From positions 12,897 to 76,896 of the forward strand of contig CBIHPK010000014.1 of NCBI GenBank assembly GCA_966211675.1: a DNA stretch of 64,000 nt. The letters run 5' to 3'. Each line of letters begins with the position of its first letter. Positions within the stretch are counted from its first letter, which is position 1. Of this stretch, positions 42,350-49,511 are shown piece after piece. The position numbers and the translations under genes were made by a program. Under the pieces are notes generated by a model that worked only from the letters and a program-made list of their open reading frames with translations, was not told the origin of the DNA and did not search any database. The stretch comes from SCUS01 sp966211675 (GTDB lineage: Bacteria > Myxococcota_A > Polyangia > Polyangiales > Ga0077539).

Positions 42350-43180
42350 GTGAGAGTCCGACGCCTCGCCGCAAGCCTCCTCCTCTCGCTCCTCTCCCTC
42401 GCCGCGCCCTCGCAGGCGACGCCCGGCCCGGCCGCTCGCCGCTCGCTGCTGGGCGGCCAGCACATCGACGGCCGCTGCCCGCCGCGCTTCCGCCGCTGCC
42501 TCGCGTTCACCTTCGACGACGGACCGGAGATCCTGACGACGCCGCGGCTGCTCGACATGCTCGACGCGCACCGCGTCCGCGCGACCTTCTTCGTCGTGGG
42601 GCACCGCATCGACGGCGACGCGCCCCACCACCGGGCGCAGCGGGCCCTGCTGCGAGAGATCGTCCGCCGCGGCCACCTGCTGGGCAACCACACCTATCAC
42701 CACGTCGTGCTGGGCAACCTCCGGCCCTCGCAGATCGCCTTCGAGATCGACCGCACCGGCGACCTCGTCGAGCGCGCCACCGGCCGTCGCCCGGAGCTCC
42801 TGCGCGCCCCCTTCGGGATGCTCACCGCCCGACGCAGCCTCGGCGCCGTGGCCGCGCGCAACCTCACGCCCGCCTACTGGATGATCGACACCCACGACTG
42901 GGAGGTCACCTCCGCCGAGGCCGTGCAGGCGCGCTTCCGACAGGAGCTGCTGGAGCACCCGCACGGCGGCGTGGTGCTGATGCACGACACGCGGCCGTGG
43001 AGCGTGCGGGCCTTCCCGCTGATCATGCAGGTGGTCGCCCGCCGCAACGCCGAGCTCGTGGCGCGGGGCGAGGCGCCCTTCGCGATCCTCAACCTGGACC
43101 AGTTCGTGACGCCTCGCGGGAGCGAGGCCTTGCGGGGCGCGCCGCTCGACCTGCGCCACCGTCCGCGCCGTCGCCCGTGA
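42350..43180 (+). CDS. polysaccharide deacetylase (NodB/CE4 family)
   Basis: A 276-residue exported enzyme that would remove N-acetyl groups from cell-wall or surface polysaccharide. A basic n-region and hydrophobic core (LLLSLLSLAAP) form a signal peptide. The NodB motifs are in order: LAFTFDDGPE (metal Asp), LLGNHTYHHV (metal His pair H-x3-H), LLRAPFGML and VVLMHDTRPWS (catalytic His). The motif W-E-V in IDTHDWEV matches the usual D-x-x-D-W. Start GTG 42350 follows no obvious ribosome binding site. It ends in a basic RHRPRRRP tail. The downstream kinase converges on it with 13 bp between. Confidence 0.9.
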   Translation: MRVRRLAASLLLSLLSLAAPSQATPGPAARRSLLGGQHIDGRCPPRFRRCLAFTFDDGPEILTTPRLLDMLDAHRVRATFFVVGHRIDGDAPHHRAQRALLREIVRRGHLLGNHTYHHVVLGNLRPSQIAFEIDRTGDLVERATGRRPELLRAPFGMLTARRSLGAVAARNLTPAYWMIDTHDWEVTSAEAVQARFRQELLEHPHGGVVLMHDTRPWSVRAFPLIMQVVARRNAELVARGEAPFAILNLDQFVTPRGSEALRGAPLDLRHRPRRRP

Positions 43181-43193
43181 GAGGCGCTCCCCC

Positions 43194-44744
43194 TCACGGG
43201 CCGTCGAGCACCTCGCGCACCTTGCGAGCGAGCGCGTCGGGCGTGATGGGCTTCTCGAGGAAGTTCACTCCCGCATCGAGCACCCCGTGTCGGACGATGG
43301 TGTTGTCCGTGTACCCCGACACGAAGAGCACCTTCATCCGAGGGCGCAGCTCGGTGAGGCGCTCGGCGACCTCCCGGCCGCTCATCTGGGGCATCACGAC
43401 GTCGGTGATGAGCAGCTGGATCTCGCCGGAGAAGCGCTCGCAGAGCATGAGCGCCTCGCCGCCGTTCTGCGCCTCCAGCACCTGGTAGCCGTATCGCTTG
43501 AGGATGCCGCGCAGCACGATGCGCACCTGCGGCTCGTCCTCGACCAGGAGGATCATCTCGTTGCCGCGCATCGAGGCCGGCTCGACGGGGGGACGGCTGA
43601 CCTCGGGCTCGAGGCTGGTGCGAGGGAGGTAGATCTTGAACGTCGAGCCCCGTCCCACCTCGCTGTAGAGCCAGATGTGTCCGCCGTTCTGCTTCACGAT
43701 GCCGAGCACCGTCGAGAGGCCGAGGCCGGTGCCCTGGCCCAGGCCCTTCGTGGTGAAGAAGGGCTCGAAGGCGTGGGCCTGCGTCTCGGCGTCCATGCCC
43801 ATGCCGGTGTCGCTCACCGCGAGCATCACGTAGGGGCCGGGGACGACCCCCGGGTGCTGCTGCGCGTAGTCCTCGTCGAGGTCGAAGCACGCGGACTCCA
43901 GGGTGAGCTTGCCGCCCCGAGGCATCGCGTCGCGCGCGTTGATGGCGAGGTTCATGACGGCCTGCTCGATCTGCCCCGGGTCGGCCAGGACGCGGGGCAC
44001 CGTCGCGTCGTGCAGGCGCACCACGAACTCGATGTCCTCGCCGATGAGGCGGCGCAGCAGCCCGTCCATGGCCGAGACCAGGGCGTTCACGTCGATCACC
44101 TTGGGCTGGATCACCTGCTGTCGGCTGAACACCAGCAGCTGCCGGGTGAGCGTCGCGGCGCGGTCCGCGGCGGCCCGGATCTCCCGCAGCCCCGAGTGCA
44201 GCGGGTCGCCCGATCGCAGCCCCACGGCGAGCAGGTCGGTGTAGCTCAGGATTACCGTGAGCAGGTTGTTGAAGTCGTGCGCGACGCCGCCGGCGAGGCG
44301 CCCGATGGCCTCCATCTTTCGCGACTGGTGGAGCAACTCCTCGGTGCGGCGCAGCGCCGTCACGTCGTGCACCGTGCCGACCAGGTAGGTCGCCTCGCCC
44401 TGCTCGCCGAAGACCGGGACGACGCGCACGAGGCCCACGCGCGTGCCCGCGGGGTAGGGCGCGACCTCCTCCCAGTCGACCGGAGCGCGGGTCTCGAGGG
44501 CCTCCCGGTAGCGGCTGAGCACGAGCTCGTGCGACGAGGGGGGCAGCACCTGCTCGATGCGCCGGCCCACGACGAAATCGCGCGCGAGCCCCGTCGCCGT
44601 CTGGAAGGCGCGGTTCACGGACTCGAAGCGGAAGACCCCGTCGGGCTCCACCCGCAGGAGGAAGATCACGTCCGAGGTGCTCTCGTACGCGATCGCCATG
44701 GCCGCGCTCGCGGACTCGTCCGATGTCGCCTTCTGATCCCCCAC
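43194..44744 (-). CDS. hybrid sensor histidine kinase (PAS-HisKA-HATPase-REC)
   Basis: A 516-residue soluble hybrid kinase, a close relative of the island kinase at 7129-9057. One PAS domain (about 15-130) precedes HisKA with His156 in AGGVAHDFNNLL. The ATPase domain has MNLAINARDAM, DTGMGMD and GQGTGLGLSTV. The receiver domain has Asp448 in LLITDVVMPQMSG and Lys in FLEKPITP. GTG 44744 was chosen over an in-frame ATG at 44699 because a purine-rich AGG lies upstream of it. No partner regulator is adjacent. PAS ligand unknown. Confidence 0.92.
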   Translation of the reverse strand: MGDQKATSDESASAAMAIAYESTSDVIFLLRVEPDGVFRFESVNRAFQTATGLARDFVVGRRIEQVLPPSSHELVLSRYREALETRAPVDWEEVAPYPAGTRVGLVRVVPVFGEQGEATYLVGTVHDVTALRRTEELLHQSRKMEAIGRLAGGVAHDFNNLLTVILSYTDLLAVGLRSGDPLHSGLREIRAAADRAATLTRQLLVFSRQQVIQPKVIDVNALVSAMDGLLRRLIGEDIEFVVRLHDATVPRVLADPGQIEQAVMNLAINARDAMPRGGKLTLESACFDLDEDYAQQHPGVVPGPYVMLAVSDTGMGMDAETQAHAFEPFFTTKGLGQGTGLGLSTVLGIVKQNGGHIWLYSEVGRGSTFKIYLPRTSLEPEVSRPPVEPASMRGNEMILLVEDEPQVRIVLRGILKRYGYQVLEAQNGGEALMLCERFSGEIQLLITDVVMPQMSGREVAERLTELRPRMKVLFVSGYTDNTIVRHGVLDAGVNFLEKPITPDALARKVREVLDGP

Positions 44745-44806
44745 GTCTGGGAATGTACCTGATTCCCCTTCGAGGAGACGACCGAAGGAGTCGCAGGGGG
44801 GGAGGG

Positions 44807-47182
44807 CTACCAGGCCGTGCGCCACCGCGCCGGGGAGGCCCACGCGGCGACGAGGTAGATGACGCCCGCGGCCGCGAAGGTCGCGGGGATGCCGAACCAC
44901 ACGGACAGCGTCGTCGCGAACACCGACCCGAGCACGCTGGTCGCGCCGTTGACCGCGAGCGCCAGCGCGGCGCCCTCGCGCTTCGGGAGCGCCCGCAGCC
45001 CCGCCGGGAAGAAGAGCCCGAGCAGCAGCCCCACGCCCGCCGCGCAGGCCGCCGCGCCGCCGAAGCGCAGGGCCGGAGCGCCCTCCAGGGTGGCCCGCGC
45101 GAGGGGTCGCAACACCGCGTAGGGAAGGACCGCGAGCACGACGGCGGCGACCACGGCGGCGACGGTGACGTGGCGGTCGGTGCGCAGGACCCGAGGCGAG
45201 AGCAGCGCCCCCACGCCGGTCGCGACGAGCATTCCGGCGAGGGCGACGATGAGCGCGTAGGTGGGGTGCCCGAGCACCACGTGGAGGCGCTGCACCAGGG
45301 CCAGCTCGGCGGTCATGTAGCCGGCGCCGAGGGCGCCGAAGTACACGAGGGCGCGGCCCTGCGGGCGCTCGGGGTCGCGCGCCGAGCGGAGGAGCGCCGG
45401 GCCGAGCAGCCACGCGGCGACGAGCAGCACGACGGCGAAGGTGGCCAGCAGCTCGAACATGGCGGTCGCGTTGCCGGCGATGACGCCGCCGCTGCCGCGG
45501 GCGAGCTCCAGCGCGACGAGCGGGTGCAGCCAGGCGCTGGGGCTGAGGAGCTGGAAGAAGAACGGGCGCTCGTCCGTGGGGGCGGAGGTGTCGAGCCCGC
45601 GCGGCCGTCCGACCGCGGCGAGGGCGGCGTCGTCTCGGGCCTCGAGGATCGCGTCGAGCATGGGCTCGGTCACCGGCCGGTCGGGGGTGACGAGGAGGGT
45701 GAAGCGCAGCCGGGTCTCGAGGTCGTGGAGGGCGGTGATGTCGGCGGCGGAGAAGGGCGACGGGCTCACCAGGATGGTGGCGACGTTGCCCGCGGCGAGG
45801 AGCGCGAGGTGCTCGCGCGGGCGCTCGACGCCGCGGTCGTGGAGCGAGGCGACCGCGAGGGCGACGAGGCGGGCGGTCTCGCTCACGCGGCGCGGGTCGT
45901 ACCAGCGGGAGAAGGTGAGCACGCCGTCGGGGGCGACGCGGCGCAGGAAGATCGACCACGCCTCGCGGGTGTAGAGCGTGGCCTCCGTGTGGGCGAAGGC
46001 CCCGGCGGAGGTCGCGGCCCAGGTGTCGACGAGGGAGGCCTGCAGCACTGAGCAGTGCATGCGGGAGCGGGCGAAGAGCGCCCGGCCGTCGCCGAGGCGC
46101 ACGGTGACGCGAGGGTCGTCGATGGTGGGCGAGCGGCCGCGCACCGCGTGGAGCATCGCGACGATGCCGGGGTTGATCTCAGCGCCGTAGACGTGCTCGT
46201 GGCCGACCGCGAGGGCGGCGATGAGGTCGCGGCCGCCGCCGACGCCGATGACGCAGGCGTTGCCCGAGGGCCGCAGGACGTGGGCCGAGGTGGTGGCGTC
46301 GAAGCGGAGGATGTTGAGCTGCGCGGGCGTGCGCCAGGCGTAGACGGGGGTGGCGGCCTCGCCGTCGAGGGTGGCGTCGGCGGCCTCGACCATACCGGGG
46401 GGTGTATTCGGCGAGGGCGACCAGAGGTGCCAGTGGGGCACCTGGCGGAAGGGCCCGAGGCGCACGTAGGCGAGCGGGGTCCAGGCCTCGAAGGTGGGGG
46501 TCTCGCGCTCCGGGCGGGGAGCTCCCTTGGGGTAGCGGATGACCAGGCCGGCCTCGGAGCCTCGGGCGGCGAGGGCCACGACCAGCGAGGCGACGGCCAT
46601 GGCGACGGCGCGCGTGCGGGTACGGTCGCCGGGCGGGGCGACGGCCCAGGCCGCGGCGGCGCAGAGCGACCCGAGCAGGATGAGCGCGTCCGGCGCGCCG
46701 AAGGGGCCCAGCAGGACCAGCGGGGCGAGAGCTCCCAGGGCGGCGGCGCCGAGGTCGACGGCGTAGAGCACCGGCGCGGGCACCGCGGCGTCCGAGAGGA
46801 GGCGCGCGACGATGGCGCCGCCCGCCACGAGCGGGATCGCGGCCGCCGCGCTCACGACCAGCAGCGCCGCGAGCGAGGAGAGGTTGAGCGAGAAGGTGAG
46901 CGGGACCGAGACCACCACCGCGACGGTGATGGCGAGGCCGACCGCGAGCGCGAGGAGGCGTCGGGCGATCCACGGCGCGAGCGGCTCACCGGCGCGGGAC
47001 GCGGCGTCGGCGTCGAGCGAGCCGCGCGTGAGGCCGAGCATCGCCAGCGACAGCACGACGAAGGCGAGGCCGTACCAGGTGGTGACCGAGAGCGCGCGGG
47101 TGAGGAGCACCTCGGAGGCGACGGTGGTCGCCGACACGAGGGCGAGCACCGCGAGTGCGAGGCCGCGGGAGACCGTGGGCAT
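44807..47182 (-). CDS. spermidine-synthase-like protein flanked by membrane domains
   Basis: A 791-residue protein. Hydrophobic helices occupy about 5-210 (some six) and about 580-790 (some seven). Between them is a Rossmann methyltransferase fold of the spermidine synthase type: CVIGVGGGRDLIAALAVG, VYGAEINPGIVAMLH, VRLGDGRALF. The decarboxy-SAM site Asp of SpeE is not obvious in the D-G-R-A segment, and no polyamine gene is nearby. Such membrane-embedded SpeE-like proteins are widespread in Myxococcota with unproven activity. It is divergent from the lipoprotein at 47316. Confidence 0.82.
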   Translation of the reverse strand: MPTVSRGLALAVLALVSATTVASEVLLTRALSVTTWYGLAFVVLSLAMLGLTRGSLDADAASRAGEPLAPWIARRLLALAVGLAITVAVVVSVPLTFSLNLSSLAALLVVSAAAAIPLVAGGAIVARLLSDAAVPAPVLYAVDLGAAALGALAPLVLLGPFGAPDALILLGSLCAAAAWAVAPPGDRTRTRAVAMAVASLVVALAARGSEAGLVIRYPKGAPRPERETPTFEAWTPLAYVRLGPFRQVPHWHLWSPSPNTPPGMVEAADATLDGEAATPVYAWRTPAQLNILRFDATTSAHVLRPSGNACVIGVGGGRDLIAALAVGHEHVYGAEINPGIVAMLHAVRGRSPTIDDPRVTVRLGDGRALFARSRMHCSVLQASLVDTWAATSAGAFAHTEATLYTREAWSIFLRRVAPDGVLTFSRWYDPRRVSETARLVALAVASLHDRGVERPREHLALLAAGNVATILVSPSPFSAADITALHDLETRLRFTLLVTPDRPVTEPMLDAILEARDDAALAAVGRPRGLDTSAPTDERPFFFQLLSPSAWLHPLVALELARGSGGVIAGNATAMFELLATFAVVLLVAAWLLGPALLRSARDPERPQGRALVYFGALGAGYMTAELALVQRLHVVLGHPTYALIVALAGMLVATGVGALLSPRVLRTDRHVTVAAVVAAVVLAVLPYAVLRPLARATLEGAPALRFGGAAACAAGVGLLLGLFFPAGLRALPKREGAALALAVNGATSVLGSVFATTLSVWFGIPATFAAAGVIYLVAAWASPARWRTAW

Positions 47183-47315
47183 AGGAGGGCCGCGACCCTA
47201 CCACCAACCACGAATCGTCCACGGCACCCTTTGCCAGCCCATACCGCCGGGGTTACGGTCAACAAACCTGCTTGGTAGCGTCTGTGTCCAACATCGCTGG
47301 TCTACGAGGTGATTC

Positions 47316-48260
47316 ATGCACGATCGCTCTAAGCGCACGGTTCTCACGCTCGGCGTCCTCGGCCTCGCGGGCGCGTCCCTGCTCACCGCAGGGTGCTCCG
47401 ATCGCCCGGAGGTCCAACGCTCCGTCGCCCAGGTGCAGCGCGCGGTAGGCGAGGGGGCCCAAGGGGCCCTCGGTCAGCGGCCCGCGGGCCGTCAGCCCCT
47501 GCCGGGCGTCCTCGAGGAGAGCGCCAACATGGTGCAGAACGCCCCGGGGCTGAACGGCGCGATCCCCGCCATCGCCCCCCGCGCCGCCGACCGGCCCGTG
47601 AGCGCCCTGCCGCAGCATCACCCCGACGGCGACTCGGTCGCCTTCGACCCCGACCGCAACCACCTCGACATCGTGACCGCGCGCAGCGGCGACCACCTGG
47701 GCGTGGCGTGGCACGACAGCGGCGAGGGGATGTGGTTCTCCAGCACCGATCTCCAGGGCCACGGCTACGGCGCGCCGGTGCAGATCCGAGCGCTGGTGAG
47801 CGAGGAGGAGGGCCTCTCGGCGCCGGCGGTGGTGGCCGCGGGGGACGCGTTCGGGGTCGCCTGGGTCGACGCGGAGAACGGCCGGGTGCGCTTCCAGCTG
47901 GTCGGCGTCGACGGCGCCCCGCGCGGCTCGTCCTCGATCATCCACGACGGCCTCACCGATCCCCGGGCCGCGCAGCTCGTGTTCAACGGCCGCGAGTTCG
48001 GCCTCGCGGCGCAGCTCCGCGAGGGCGTGTACTTCACCCGGGTCGACACTCAGGGGCACCGCCTCGACGCGGGTCAGCTCTTCGCCGAGGGCGAGCCCGT
48101 CGACTGCCTCGACTCGCTCCGCTGGGACGGCCGGGCCTACTCGGTCTCCTTCTCAGTCTCCCATGACGGCGCCATCGAGCGCCGCGAGCAGCGCGTGACC
48201 GCGACCCGCTCGGTGGCCTTCCACTCCGCCCGCCGCCGCTCAGTTCAGCGCTTCCTCTAA
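47316..48260 (+). CDS. lipoprotein, probably beta-propeller
   Basis: A 314-residue exported protein. The signal peptide ends in lipobox LLTAGC (Cys27). A Gln/Arg/Gly-rich spacer (30-90) is followed by repeated beta elements of the kind seen in propellers: HLGVAWHDSGEGMWFSSTDL, FGVAWVDAENGRVRFQLVGV, FGLAAQLREGVYFTRVDTQG and YSVSFSVSHDGAIERR. Each blade ends in a short V/F-D/H-D turn. No catalytic motif is visible. It is transcribed divergently from the membrane SpeE-like gene. Function unknown. Confidence 0.7.
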   Translation: MHDRSKRTVLTLGVLGLAGASLLTAGCSDRPEVQRSVAQVQRAVGEGAQGALGQRPAGRQPLPGVLEESANMVQNAPGLNGAIPAIAPRAADRPVSALPQHHPDGDSVAFDPDRNHLDIVTARSGDHLGVAWHDSGEGMWFSSTDLQGHGYGAPVQIRALVSEEEGLSAPAVVAAGDAFGVAWVDAENGRVRFQLVGVDGAPRGSSSIIHDGLTDPRAAQLVFNGREFGLAAQLREGVYFTRVDTQGHRLDAGQLFAEGEPVDCLDSLRWDGRAYSVSFSVSHDGAIERREQRVTATRSVAFHSARRRSVQRFL

Positions 48261-48382
48261 GACCCTCTCCGCCCCTCGATAGCTCGCCGGTTGCACGGGC
48301 CGGCGGCTTCGTGGTTTGTTCCTCGCCGCGCGACGGGCTCCGCTGCATCGGGCCGAACGGGCGAGCGAGGGAGAGCACGACG

Positions 48383-49078
48383 ATGTCCGAAGCGGTTGCT
48401 CCGACCAGTCCGACGCCCGGCGGCCTGCTCCCCCGCCTGGGCTCGCTGCTCGCCATCGCTCCGCTGGGCGTCTGGGTCGCCTGGCACCTCTGGGAGAACC
48501 TCTACGCGTGGCGCGGCGACGCGGCCTGGTCCGAGCGCGCGGTCGACACGGTGGTCACCGCCGAGGGTCGGGCCTACACGGGCAACCCGCTGAGCGCGGC
48601 GCTCGTCAGCGCGGTGGTCTTCGCCCCGCTGCTCCTGCACACCGCCTGGGGCCTGCGGCGCCTCTCGATGTCGAAGCCCAACGGCTACCGCTTCTTCGGC
48701 AACGCCCGGTACATCCTGCAGCGGCTGTCCGCCCTCGGGCTCCTGGGCTTCATCGCGGCGCACGTCTACCTCGCTCGCATCAGCCCGGCGCTCCACAGCC
48801 CCACCGGTCACGAGAGCTTCGAAGACCTGGCCGGGCACATGCGGCACCACACGCCCACGCTGGTGGTCTACCTGCTGGGCGTGCTCGGGACGACCTTCCA
48901 CCTCGCCAACGGGATCCACACGGCGGCGTTCATCCACGGGCTCGCCGCGTCCCCGAGGGCGCAGCGGCGGATGCAGGCCGTCTCGATCGCGCTCTTCGTG
49001 GTGCTGCTGGGGATAGGCTGGGGCGCCGTGGCCGGCCTCTACGACGCCGGCGCGCCCTTCGCCTCGATGGTCGACTGA
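48383..49078 (+). CDS. succinate dehydrogenase/fumarate reductase cytochrome b subunit (SdhC-type)
   Basis: A 231-residue membrane protein with five helices. Haem-ligand His candidates lie in VAWHLWENLYAW, LLLHTAWGL, FIAAHVYLARI and LGTTFHLANGIHTAAF, the pattern of the five-helix di-haem cytochrome b of B-type complexes. It would carry electrons from succinate to quinone with SdhA and SdhB. Neither of those genes is next to it, which is unusual for this subunit. ATG at 48383 has GGGAGAG upstream. It converges with the response regulator, ending five bases before that gene's stop. Family strong, partner genes unseen. Confidence 0.88.
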   Translation: MSEAVAPTSPTPGGLLPRLGSLLAIAPLGVWVAWHLWENLYAWRGDAAWSERAVDTVVTAEGRAYTGNPLSAALVSAVVFAPLLLHTAWGLRRLSMSKPNGYRFFGNARYILQRLSALGLLGFIAAHVYLARISPALHSPTGHESFEDLAGHMRHHTPTLVVYLLGVLGTTFHLANGIHTAAFIHGLAASPRAQRRMQAVSIALFVVLLGIGWGAVAGLYDAGAPFASMVD

Positions 49079-49082
49079 GGCC

Positions 49083-49493
49083 TCAGCCGATGAAGCGCGC
49101 GAGCACCGCGCGCAGCGCCTCGAACTCGAAGGGCTTCTCCATCTGCTGGTTGGGCACGCGCGCGAGAAACTCCTGCGCCCTCGCCGTGTAGGCCCCGCCG
49201 GTGAGGAAGATCGTCCGATCGAGCTGGTCGGGGACGATGGACTTCATCGCCTCGTAGAGCTCCGGGCCGTCCATGCCGGGCATGTTGACGTCGCAGAGGA
49301 TCGCGTCGAAGCGCGCGCCCGCCTCGAAGTACTTGAGGGCGCTCGCGCCGGAGTCGCAGAGCGTGACCTCGTGGTCGAGGCTCAGGATGTGCCCGAGGGA
49401 CACGCGGACGAGGGCGTCGTCATCGATGACCAGAAGCTTGCCCCGGCGAGCGGGGGCGGGCTTCGGGGCTGAGGGCAGATCGCTGCTGGTCAT
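49083..49493 (-). CDS. single-domain response regulator
   Basis: A 136-residue receiver domain with no output domain. The N-terminus has an acidic triad Asp24-Asp26 in LLVIDDDALV, the phospho-acceptor is Asp68 in AILCDVNMPGMDG, Thr/Gly in FLTGGAYT and Lys120 in MEKPFEF. A strong ribosome binding site (AAGGAGG) lies before its ATG at 49493. It starts only 18 bp after the sucA stop on the same strand, so it is probably co-transcribed with sucA. The link between a TCA-cycle enzyme and a CheY-like protein is unexplained. Stand-alone regulators usually act through protein contacts. Confidence 0.92.
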   Translation of the reverse strand: MTSSDLPSAPKPAPARRGKLLVIDDDALVRVSLGHILSLDHEVTLCDSGASALKYFEAGARFDAILCDVNMPGMDGPELYEAMKSIVPDQLDRTIFLTGGAYTARAQEFLARVPNQQMEKPFEFEALRAVLARFIG

Positions 49494-49511
49494 CGAGGTC
49501 CTCCTTCGGGG

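Noticed and set aside
39719..43159. A 1146-codon minus-strand frame
   Set aside because: It runs opposite three convincing exported proteins and shows only repetitive Arg/Gly/His composition.
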